Shown here one piece after another: positions 54,869-64,000 of a stretch of DNA of 64,000 nt. Under the pieces are notes generated by a model, which searched no databases, was not told where the DNA came from, and was given only the letters and a program-made list of their open reading frames with translations. The DNA comes from Bicyclus anynana (lineage: Eukaryota; Arthropoda; Insecta; Lepidoptera; Nymphalidae). A program made the position numbers and the translations under genes. The first letter of the stretch is position 1, and the number at the start of each line of letters is the position of its first letter. The stretch spans positions 6,333,163 to 6,397,162 of the forward strand of contig NC_069109.1 in the NCBI RefSeq assembly GCF_947172395.1, in the 5' to 3' direction.

Positions 54869-55224
54869 ATAGTTGGGCATTAAGTAGTTAATCTGTTAAT
54901 CGTTAATTAATGAAAAATGGATTAACTTTTTAAAATGTTAACGGACATGTTATTAATTATATATATAATAACAAAATACTATATTAATGTTAAAATTATA
55001 GTTAAGATCAACAAAAAATTAATTATAGCACTTTTCTCCAGTGCTCGTCCTCATTTTTCCATTGGTGATCACAATGATATAAAAATGCAATTTTAGTCAT
55101 ATTAATGGATCAACGATTATTGTTAACTTGCGTTAATCAAAATGTAATGCTTCAATGTTTAATGAAGCTAACTTTTTTGTATTGGATTACCGATTAACTA
55201 TTTGATTAATGGTGCCCAGCTATG
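54869..55224. mobile_element. CATAGTTGGGCA-TIR element
   Basis: CATAGTTGGGCATTAAGTAG TTAATC at the left is inverted at the right (GATTAACTATTTGATTAATG GTGCCCAGCTATG). About 355 bp of AT-rich sequence with no ORF; probably a DNA-transposon-derived MITE. Lies 160 bp upstream of MOCS3. Confidence 0.75.
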
Positions 55225-55317
55225 TTTATACTTTATTTGCACACCAGAAAAAAATACAAGAATATAGAAACATCATAAGAAATAGACACCAAGTAGGGCA
55301 TTTTATTAATTCTTTAA

Positions 55318-55562
55318 CAAGCAACCCCTTGACCGCTATCACACTTCATATTAAGTGATGATGGAGTCAAAAATGTATTTGGGTCACTCAGAAGAGGCAC
55401 AAGTATATTTGAACCATGCCTCTACGGTTTATACACGAAATCGTACCAGAACGCTCAATCGTTTAGTGGCACAGTAGCGGTAGAGTGATAACAAGCCATG
55501 GCCTATCCCTACCACACAACCTGGTTGGCTAAGGTCTAAGCCAATTTAGATATAATATTATA
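55318..55562 (-). mobile_element. Diverged SINE-B copy, minus strand
   Basis: Reverse complement shows TAAACGATTGAGCGTTCTGG TACGAT and TCGTGTATAAACC, recognisable as SINE-B with many substitutions; an older copy than the others. Confidence 0.65.
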
Positions 55563-58268
55563 TATTACTATATTATAGAAAATAAAAAAAAAAAACTACC
55601 AACTGCGCTAGAGAGATCGTAAAAAGATTATAAAAAACAGAGAGAAACAGATACCGGAAACGGCATTTACATACATTAGCAGTTTTAAATCATGTTTTAC
55701 AATCTATTTTTAATGGTACACTACAGGAGCATGTTAACTTCCAGGACAAGGCAAAATTAAGCTTCCATGTTCCATCATCCATATTTACTGCCACGTATGT
55801 TGAGCAGCTCAAAGCAAGACCGAATAGGCCTTAAGCATATTCAAAGCACACAAATCCCAACCTAAACCTCTTTTTTTCACGAAACTTTTAAAGGACTTTT
55901 TCTACCGCACATAAATATAATACCACAATTAAATTAGAATCACTTTAAAGTAATTTTAAGTAACTTAGATATATGTTTAATACATAAAATAGCTAATTTT
56001 GTACAAAATAAAATAATACCTTAAAATTTAAATGTTTTGACAGCTGAATAAATAAAAAATAAACAGCTGATGGAAGTGTTGTATGTTTAGAGCGAATCGT
56101 AAGTTCCACAAAACCGTAAAAAATATCGATTTTTAATAATATACAAAATAAATCGTGTAAAATTTAAATCATGTTTTAATTAGGTACTCTGTACCTACTC
56201 TTAAATCGTAAGGTTTAATATTTTGATCAAATTCCTCGTCAAATTTGTTTCAATCAGTTTTACTCTCAAGGTTATTTTTTATTTTTATTGTTTAAGATTG
56301 TATGTTTTTATGTCTTGTTTTTTGCATCATTTTCAGAATAAGAGCTGTGATAGACCAGTGGATAGATATGACCTCTGCTTCTGATTCCGGAGAGTGTAGA
56401 TTTGGATTCTAATCCGGTCCGAGCATGCACCTCCAATTTTCAGCTGTGTGCTTTTTATGATTAAATATCACGCGTCTCAAATGGTGAAGAAAAAACATCG
56501 TGAGGAAACCTGCATACTAGAGAATTTTCTTAATTCTCCGCGTGTGTAAAGTTTGCCAATTGGGCCAGCGTGGTGGACAATTTGGCCTAAGCCCTCTCAT
56601 TCCGAGAGGAGACTCGAGCTCAGCAGTGAGTCAAATGTGGGTTGATAATGATAATGATTTTGATAATATTTTAATGCCACAAAGATAGGAGCCAGCTCTC
56701 CTTTTCATAGCTCGCCGAGCCAAAAGCGAAGCCACATACGCTAACTGGGACCAATAGGGCAGTCAGTTAAGCAGATAAAAGAAAAATCCAAAAAAATATA
56801 GGTTACCCACAGAATAAAGAAGATACAGAATAAGACTTTACAAGCAGCGGGTGAAGCCGGAGAAACAAATCATCCAAACGTTACGTGTCTCCTTGACATT
56901 CGCTTAAACAAACTTTTACTATAATTTGTATTTCAAATACTGACTCGAAAATATATTCGTTTTTGAATTTTTGTATTTGGAGCTGCTTTCTTTAATCAGT
57001 GAGGTTACCTAAACAAGCAAAAGAAACAAGTTGGGAGTAATACAATATTGAATCATTTATTAATAAAACTATCGAGTATAAAAATCTATGGATAAAATAT
57101 AATTTCAATATAATTAGATACCTACGTGATCCAAGAGTCTGCTATAACTAGATAAACTTCATTATAGGAAGACTGGTTGTTAGCTCATGCTCGTACCATA
57201 ATTATGTATGGTAGCCAATTACGGAGTTTATACTATCGGTTTATAAAATCAAGTGTGTTTAACCATAACCGGCTCTCGTTTTTTAACGTATGTACGTATA
57301 AATAATTCTGTGACTACGATAGAAACTTAAACCATACAAAATAATGTAAATGAATGCCATATGCTTTTAAATTATACTACAGCATTTCTTGATGAGTACT
57401 GTTTACCAATAAAGAAATTAGGAATGAAGGTAGAAAACGCATGTCATTTCACAAATTACTTATTTTAAATTATGTATTGTTTGTTTATACGATTTTATAT
57501 AAAATATATTAACCATATCTATTTGTTTTATAATTATTAATTAAATTTATTTTCATCAATATATGAAAAAGTTAAATGTAATTATTATTCGGTGTGAAAT
57601 GACTAGTGATTTATATCCTCATTTTTAATTTGTTGGTAAACAGTAGGTACTGTGCTAAGTAAACGGTGGAGCTAGGGTGTTTTTGATATCTACATGACCT
57701 TTAATTTTCTTAACTCAACTAGATACTGATAGAAATGCTTTAATTAACAAATACGTAAGTAAGTATATTAAAAAGTACGACAGTTTCATAATTAAAATTT
57801 GACGTCGCTTACTCCTATTTGCCTACCACGTCTCTGGTGGAAAAGAACTTTTATATATTGTAAAAAATGTCTAACTTGTTTAAAATAATAGAGATTTAGT
57901 AAATATCTTATGCGCAAACTACTTAAATAGTATCATACAATGCTTATACTAAGTATCCATAATAATTGGCATAAAAATCCTTAAAAAATATAAACTCAAT
58001 AACTTATCACAAAATAAGCAATTTCATTTAGTTTAGTGTAAAAAATGCGTGTACCATCTCTGATGATTTATTCGTTTTTCCAGATTCGTTGAATCGTAAC
58101 TAAGTAATAAACATTGGTAAATTAGTCGTTAAGCTTTCTGAAATTTATCAATTTTCGGTTAAAACATTCTTAAGCGTTCTTTAGCATGATCCAGAAAATA
58201 GGGATTCATTTTTAGATCATTTTATTTTATTTCACCCTTCAGGCGGTGTTCTGCCTTAAATGTTGATT
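55563..58268. other. Intergenic DNA apart from one SINE-A
   Basis: AT rich; a few weakly repetitive stretches. 55680-55860 has remnants that could be a LINE 3' region but no motif is clear. Nothing else supported. Confidence 0.45.
56342..56660 (+). mobile_element. SINE-A copy, diverged
   Basis: GAGCTGTGATAGACCAGTGG through GTGGGTTGATAATGATAATG; several indels. Confidence 0.88.
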
Positions 58269-58269
58269 G

Positions 58270-58600
58270 ATGGTAACTTTTTTTTTTTTTTTCGTAGGGG
58301 GGAAAATCCTCATGGACACCCGTTTGGGTAGTGCCGGACTCCTACCGGCTAAAAACCCTCCTACCTTCAAAAACGCTAGTGTACCTACCATTTAGCCTAC
58401 CACCAGCGTCACTGCCTCTTTCACTTTCCCAGTTCCCTTTCATCCTTCTCCTTTGTTTTCATTACGCTTTCTAAATACATCTTAATTGCGTCCCATTTGT
58501 CACTCGCTTGCAACATATTATATTTATTAGGTTTTCAACCGTGATTTCCTGTCCTACCTCCTTTGTCACCTCCTCTCTTTCGGTTTTTGATGGTATCTGA
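58270..58600 (-). mobile_element. Probable LINE 3' end, minus strand
   Basis: Begins at a T11 tract followed by CGTAGGGGGG and TCCTCATGGACACCCG, then CCTACCGGCTAAAAACCCTCC. I recognise this as the reverse complement of a 3' untranslated region common in moth genomes; assignment is from memory of the pattern and has not been checked. Confidence 0.5.
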
Positions 58601-58679
58601 TAATGTAATGGTTAAAGTTATCTTTATAACCGACCGATTAAATGATCCAAAATCTGAGGATCTAAGAAACTGTCTGATT

Positions 58680-59000
58680 TCAGGGTTCCGTAGTCCACAA
58701 GGAACCCTTATAGTCCATCCGTCCGTTTAGCGCAGAAACGATTACTACTAGAAAGCTACTACTAGTAATTCGGCATGGGTATAAAAACAGTAGAAATGTA
58801 AAAAAGTCATAAAATAAAATCTTGATAAATATTTTTAGAGTTCTTCTCCTACATGTAAAGTAGGGATAAATTTTTTATTCGTTTATTTCATAGTATGGGG
58901 TATCTTTGTCAGTACTTTTGTGCACAATGGAATAAAGTGCTAACTTAATCTACGGAATCCTACACTGCGCGTGGCCCGACACGCACTTGGCCGGTTTTTA
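58680..59000 (+). mobile_element. Lepidopteran AGGGTTCCGTAG-type interspersed repeat
   Basis: Runs from CAGGGTTCCGTAGTCCACA to GACACGCACTTGGCCGG. This start and end pair (AGGGTTCCGTA ... GACACGCnCTTGGCCGG) is a familiar non-autonomous repeat in Lepidoptera. It lies about 40 bp downstream of the stop of the gene at 59043-60575, so it may be in its 3' untranslated region. Confidence 0.65.
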
Positions 59001-59042
59001 TTTAGTTTTAGCAAAAAACGTTGTATGTTAAACACGAAAGTA

Positions 59043-60575
59043 TTAAGGAGGCTTTCCCAGAACGAATTTTTCAAATGCGATTCTAGCATTTAAAGCTGCC
59101 ATTCTTTTCTTACTACAGTCTTCCATTAACACTATGGGTTCGAGCGTCACCTTGTCAGCTGATTCTAAACCACATGCTTGCGATTTAAGAGATACCTCGG
59201 GTTTATGACTTAGCATATGATTTTCAAGTTTCATCGTTTCTTCTTCATTACGGAAAGTGAACTTTTCAAACTCTACCATTTTAGGCGATTCAGACTTAGA
59301 TGGTATTGGTTTTATAATGCAATTTTTATTGGGTGTCGTTTCAGTAGGATATTGTATTTGCTTAACGCTGTTATAAGTTTCTAATATAAGCTTTCTTTGA
59401 ACATTTTGTGTCCAACCTAAAGCCTGTTTCCTATCAGCTAAACGTTTCATAATTTGCGGCAAAACTACAGACTTTTCATAGATGTCTGGTCCTTTTGTGA
59501 AACCTATTTTTTCACTGTCATTTTTTACGATATGCCTCTTGCTATATACTTTCGTATCCAGTTTTACCGTTTGTAGTATTGGAATCGATTCGTTTTGGCA
59601 ATTTGAACTATAAACTGATGGACTGTTTAAGTCAACTAGGCTTGCTTTTATTTCATGGCAGTATTTTTGATCTATTTTAGAAGAAAACGCCTTTTTATTT
59701 TCATTTAAATGCACATTATCTTGTGAAGTGTATGCTATTCGTTTATCGTCATGATTAAACGATTTTGCCATTAATTTTTCTGTTTTTAAATGTTGATAAC
59801 CATTCTGTGTTATAAATGTTTCTTCGTTATTCTTTAGTTGATTTTGTATTTTATTATTCAATGATGTTTTCTGAGGTACATCAATGTCATGAGATATACG
59901 TGGTTTAATAGAAGATATCGGCACGGTTTCCTTAATTATTATAGGTGCTTTTAAAACTCGCTTCGGTCGCAGTACATTGTCTATCTCATCTTCGTACATA
60001 GGATTGGGCTCAGTGTATTTAAATTTCGGTGCAGGATCTATTATAAGTTTTGAAGAATAATCACGATCGAGGACTTTGACTTTCGTATTACTACATTCTT
60101 CCGTTCCATTTTCGGGATGTTCTTTCCAATGCGACAAATTTTCACCCTGTTCTGCTTTCTCAAATAACTTTGTGTAGTCAATGTTCACAGTTCCAATGTT
60201 TTCTATAGGTGTCATTTTATTTTTGTCATCACTATTTTTTTTAATCTCTGCCGGAGTGACGTAAATATTTTGAAACAAATCTAACAAGTCAAACTCAGAT
60301 TTTTTAACTTTATCCAAAAACGATCCATGTAAATCTGGACTAAGATCGGATGAATTTTGTCGTTCATTATCAATGTCACAGATATCAACAAGTATATCCG
60401 TAGGTACATTTTCTTTTACGTCAACATTAATTTTCTCTGGCTCTAAAACGTCGTAAACATTAAAGTTTTTTAAAATTGGCGATAGGTTCTGAGTTGGGTT
60501 CATATTTAAGCTTTTATGCAACATCAAACGCCATATCTGTAACACAAGAATAGTAAAATTATTAGCATGATCCAT
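59043..60575 (-). CDS. Uncharacterised charged protein, likely last exon of a larger gene
   Basis: A 510-codon open frame that I do not recognise. It is lysine, aspartate, glutamate, asparagine and serine rich, with no membrane segment, no obvious fold and little repetition, which suggests a disordered, possibly nuclear protein. A conserved-looking acidic/basic stretch (PNPMYEDEIDNVLRPKRVLK) and a C-terminal helix-like end (RMAALNARIAFEKFVLGKPP) stand out. A polypyrimidine tract and TTACAG acceptor lies inside the start of the frame, with an exon boundary at 60536, so the first 13 codons are probably intron; the true start would be Met18 (60524), Met26, or an upstream exon not identified. No transposon motif is present. 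Base composition differs from the neighbouring repeats and the frame is long, so it is very likely a real host gene. Confidence 0.75.
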   Translation of the reverse strand: MDHANNFTILVLQIWRLMLHKSLNMNPTQNLSPILKNFNVYDVLEPEKINVDVKENVPTDILVDICDIDNERQNSSDLSPDLHGSFLDKVKKSEFDLLDLFQNIYVTPAEIKKNSDDKNKMTPIENIGTVNIDYTKLFEKAEQGENLSHWKEHPENGTEECSNTKVKVLDRDYSSKLIIDPAPKFKYTEPNPMYEDEIDNVLRPKRVLKAPIIIKETVPISSIKPRISHDIDVPQKTSLNNKIQNQLKNNEETFITQNGYQHLKTEKLMAKSFNHDDKRIAYTSQDNVHLNENKKAFSSKIDQKYCHEIKASLVDLNSPSVYSSNCQNESIPILQTVKLDTKVYSKRHIVKNDSEKIGFTKGPDIYEKSVVLPQIMKRLADRKQALGWTQNVQRKLILETYNSVKQIQYPTETTPNKNCIIKPIPSKSESPKMVEFEKFTFRNEEETMKLENHMLSHKPEVSLKSQACGLESADKVTLEPIVLMEDCSKKRMAALNARIAFEKFVLGKPP

Positions 60576-60989
60576 GTAACTTTATATACGTCGTAAAGAC
60601 AAGTAAAGCAAATAATTATAAAATCAAGTTAATTTATCCATACATATTGGAGGATGGATCTGTATGATTTTTATGAACTTATAATTTTGGCCCAGAGAAA
60701 TGGAACGCGCAGCAACTACCTAAAGATTACCTACCTGCAGATTTTCCCTTTTGTTCTCTTAGAGAAAATATAAGTTTTTGTGTGAAGTCTAGGACCCATC
60801 ATCATCATTAATATATCATCATGAAACCACAATCATGAGTCGTCTATAACCTGCGACTCGCCTAATATCATCCGTCTACCTGGTGGAAGAGGACCGATAG
60901 CATGATTAAGCTATCTTGTTTATTTTAAGAGTAAAGACAAAATTAGTAAAAAAAATCAAACTGTAATGTATGGGTTATTCAGTTTTCAG

Positions 60990-61021
60990 GTTGTATATGT
61001 GTTGTACAACACATATACAAC
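60990..61021. repeat. Perfect 32-bp palindrome
   Basis: GTTGTATATGTGTTGT joined without a spacer to its exact reverse complement. It lies about 415 bp upstream of the open frame that ends at 59043. Confidence 0.9.
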
Positions 61022-61446
61022 TGGCTGGTTGTATTTATGATTGATTAATCAACTGACAGTACATTTCACTGACGGATAGTGAAAATATATAATTGATTAT
61101 CGAAGGCTAGTTTTATTATCCAACATTTTACAAACAAATCCATTTACCGGTTTTGAGCGATTAAACAGTTAATAGAGATTTGCTGCAGTTCATCAAAAAG
61201 CTACATACCTAGCTAATTCGCACCGCCGCCACTTTGTTGTCGTAATTAAATACCAGTCAATGGCATAACATTTTAAATAAAATATTATTAAAATCGATAC
61301 GAAAAACCGATTCAAAAACATTGTTTGACTACTGTACATCACTAGCCATCTGACGTTAAACCTAAACGTCATGATTTTATCATTAGGGCACACGCACATG
61401 AATGGAAAATGTTTACCGGAAATAAGTAGAAAACAAGTAAATAAAG

Positions 61447-61655
61447 TCCGGCTGCTCAGAGATTGCGTTACTGACATGATCGAATGAGACAAACATATTC
61501 AGTTACAATTGCCTCGTTTTTTGTCTAATTACCACAAAGATCAGTTGGCATAACCTTGAAACAGCCCAGTTCAACAACCTTGTACGCCAGTTCGAAGTTG
61601 CATCGCCCATCCAATCACGACCTTTCAGAAATGCAATCTCTGAGCGGCCGGACTT
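61447..61655. mobile_element. CCGGCCGCTCAG-TIR miniature element, copy 2
   Basis: GTCCGGCTGCTCAGAGATTG at the left; ATCACGACCTTTCAGAAATG and CTCTGAGCGGCCGGAC at the right. Shares AGTTCGAAGTTGCATCGCCC-type interior with copy 1 in inverse. Confidence 0.83.
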
Positions 61656-62871
61656 AAATAAAAAACAATATGGTAATTCATAATATAAAAGGGGTAGGGT
61701 AGGAGTAGGGTAAGGGTAGGGTAGGGGTAGAGTAAGGCTAGGGTAGGGGTAGTTGAAAGTTACCTATCGAGTTTCACGCGGACGAAGTCGCGGGCATCCG
61801 CTAGTATTTAATAATTATTAGATAACGTATGCGTGAAACTGTTTAGCCTATATGGCTTAAGATCATAAAAGTCCTGGTCCGATCGTTGAATATATGGTTT
61901 TTCTTTCTTCCAACAAATTCTAAGACACCGCCCCGAGTTGAGAGGTAGGTGTTTGCCACACCTTGGAGAGCACTTTAATCCATCTATTTCAGCCATAGTC
62001 AAACATCATTACCTATTTTATAGTTGAGGGAATCTAGAGCTTAGACCCACCACACCAATCGCAGTACAAAATATTTGGTTTTTCTTTACCTACGTATATT
62101 GTATAGTTATTATATTATTAGATTTAATTCTACATGTAACTTAGTTATAAAAAAATTCTGTTATGAGATAAAAACTTAACTTACACATATATGTAAATCT
62201 TGTAAAAACAGACGGTATGTCAAAACAAACACATATTATGATTTTTTTATTTACGTATTTTAATATACGTAATACGTATTGTTACGCGGACTGAATCCCG
62301 TCATTTGCGTTGGGCCTTGAAAATTCTAAAATTTAAGATCATTGTGAAATCAATAAGTATGATTAATAATGAACAGTTAAATGTAATTCTGGTTAACACT
62401 TTTGTTTAAACGTATTTTAACAAACATTCTATACCTTTATTTTCAAAACGATAATGATAATTATACCTTTTTATCTGCAATGATAAAAAATCTCTAATGG
62501 CCTGTATTCTTTTACTTATTTTGCTTGTTTGTGAAAAACACAACACCAAGTAGGTCAAGAGCACATGTAGCCTTTTGTATTTGTACTATTTTATTATTTT
62601 GAGAATGTAAATCCCATGAAAATATTATAAAGAAATACATAAAACCATAGAGTACATTGAATATAGGGAAAACACTGTGGAAAACACCAAAAGTTAGAAC
62701 CGCAGACATAGAGATAGAGTAGAGACCACAGACCAAGGAACATATTTAGACATAGATCAGGGTCACTACTGTGTTAGATCGTTTTTGATCTATATCAGAG
62801 AGGTGCCATTTAGCGAGGCAGGTCCCTTTATAATTAGTCTGAGGGAGTTGTTGTAGCTATATGCCGTACAA

Positions 62872-62956
62872 ACTACTTTAGTATTTTAGTCGAGTACGAA
62901 CAATTTTTGGACAGTAAATCGAAAAATTGTTCATACTCGACTAAATACTAAAGTAG
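62872..62956. repeat. Hairpin, arms of about 35 bp
   Basis: CTACTTTAGTATTTTAGTCG AGTACGAACAATTTTT at the left is inverted at the right as AAAAATTGTTCATACTCGAC TAAATACTAAAGTAG with one base skipped; 15-bp loop. Confidence 0.88.
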
Positions 62957-63334
62957 TCCGAACTAGACATAAATAGAAATAAAAGTTAATTTATGCTCTA
63001 TGCCATGTCCAGCCCCTGATTCCTCTCAGGAGCACAGACGACAAATGAAGGTTAGGAGTATTAGTGTTCTGTGCCATGCCATGGAAGAATGTATAATCTT
63101 TATGAAGCAGCGCCATCTACATCCTGGATTTAAGATTCCAGGATAGTAAATTCAATTATTTATGGTGTGTCTGTATTATAATGTTTTTAGAGACCTAAAC
63201 CGTGTAAGTACGAAAAAATAACCGAAAAAAAATATTATTATTTATCCTTTTAAGTTTTGAATGTGTTTGTATTTCTAAAGCAAAGAGATTATTAAAGAAA
63301 GACAGTAACTATACATTAATTTCAACGATGTCTC

Positions 63335-63420
63335 ACATAGTCAATTGGCCTAGTGGTGCTAAACAAAGGTATGATCTAATGTCGTTCTGAGTTCGAGCCC
63401 GGGGGTAACAAAGGAAAACT
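63335..63420 (+). mobile_element. Possible tRNA-like SINE head
   Basis: AATTGGCCTAGTGGTGCTAA (A-box-like) and GAGTTCGAGCCCGGGGG (B-box-like). A cloverleaf cannot be closed well, so it is unlikely to be a functional tRNA. Confidence 0.4.
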
Positions 63421-64000
63421 TTTTGTCTTTTTTTTGTTTTTCTCAATTGGTTTTTCAACTATTACAAAATCAAAAGTCTTTCTCCTTTACAAAAAATAAG
63501 CAATTCTATTTTTATAAAATAATGGATACTATAATAAAATACCGTAGCTAGTTACTAGATGGCGCTATCACAGGAGTTACGAAAGAAGTTAGAGTAGCCT
63601 ATCTATTTCCAATAATACACTGTAATCTTTGTTCTGTGCTTTATTTGTCGTCTGTGGTTTTGTGTATCTCATGCTCTGTGGTACATACAAATTATTTCGC
63701 TTTGCATTTTCATGGAAAATTCGAAAAAGATTAAGTTCTACTGCAAATACAATGTTTTCTAATTATATATTTTAGTAAGAACCCGTGTTATCAATAAACG
63801 ATTTTGATTTGTACATAATTTTTAGCTATAATGATGTTTCGTATGTGTAAATATAGATTTAAGATTTTACGTGTTGCTAAAATGTTTGTGTTTGATATTA
63901 TCTTTTTCGAGTGTTTTTAATTGTAAATACTGCTTGAAGATAAGATATATATAAAGGTAAATTAATTTCCTATCTAAATTGTGAATTAAGTGTATTATTA

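Larger units (their letters stand above)
62000..64000. other. Right-end intergenic DNA
   Basis: Except for the hairpin at 62872-62956 and the tRNA-like stretch at 63335-63420, I see no gene or element here. Confidence 0.5.

Noticed and set aside
61808..62002. 64-codon minus frame starting MTMAEIDGLKCSPRCGKHLP
   Set aside because: No splice or homology support and a composition typical of chance open frames; I could not name it.
1..64000. CRISPR array, bacterial operons or replication origin
   Set aside because: Introns, SINEs and LINEs show this is animal nuclear DNA; the repeats lack regular unique spacers.

Overview
The window is nuclear DNA from an insect, most probably a moth or butterfly (Lepidoptera). 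The evidence is gene structure (many small exons with GT..AG introns), a gene set of ordinary animal housekeeping proteins, and a very heavy load of repeats of lepidopteran type: tRNA-headed SINEs, RTE and CR1/Jockey LINE fragments, an R4/Dong-like LINE, and many short inverted-repeat elements. All exon models were assembled by hand from splice sites and reading phase; no alignment was run.

Layout. (1) 165-13927, minus strand: thirteen exons of a membrane-anchored M1 (aminopeptidase N family) protein whose HExxH zinc site is destroyed, so it is probably a pseudo-peptidase. Its C-terminal part lies beyond the left edge. Its introns hold SINEs, LINE fragments and tandem copies of its own exons. 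(2) 14-37.7 kb: repeat-dominated DNA with nested miniature elements, RTE pieces, a minisatellite, an intact 1197-codon R4/Dong-like ORF (29911-33504), a CR1/Jockey-like reverse transcriptase ORF (34740-36407) and one orphan host-like exon (37754-37880, minus). (3) 39122-47735, plus strand: a complete twelve-exon RuvB-like 2 (reptin) gene, 466 residues. (4) 48593-54709, minus strand: a complete nine-exon MOCS3/UBA4 gene, 455 residues, convergent with reptin and 857 bp from it. (5) 59043-60575, minus strand: an uncharacterised acidic/lysine-rich protein of about 490-510 residues. The rest, to 64000, is repeat and unannotated intergenic DNA.

The genes do not form one pathway: reptin is a AAA+ ATPase of chromatin remodellers, MOCS3 activates sulfur carriers for molybdopterin and tRNA thiolation, and the M1 protein is a type II membrane protein. 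The most unusual theme is that all three multi-exon genes carry extra, local, partial tandem copies of their own exons: four in-frame copies of the transmembrane exon, three graded copies of an M1 N-domain exon, decayed pieces of reptin exon 5, and a decayed copy of MOCS3 exon 8. A second theme is several families of short inverted-repeat elements present in two to four copies each, one of them built of small GAGGTC palindromes with TTAA flanks and a related unoccupied site about 1 kb away.
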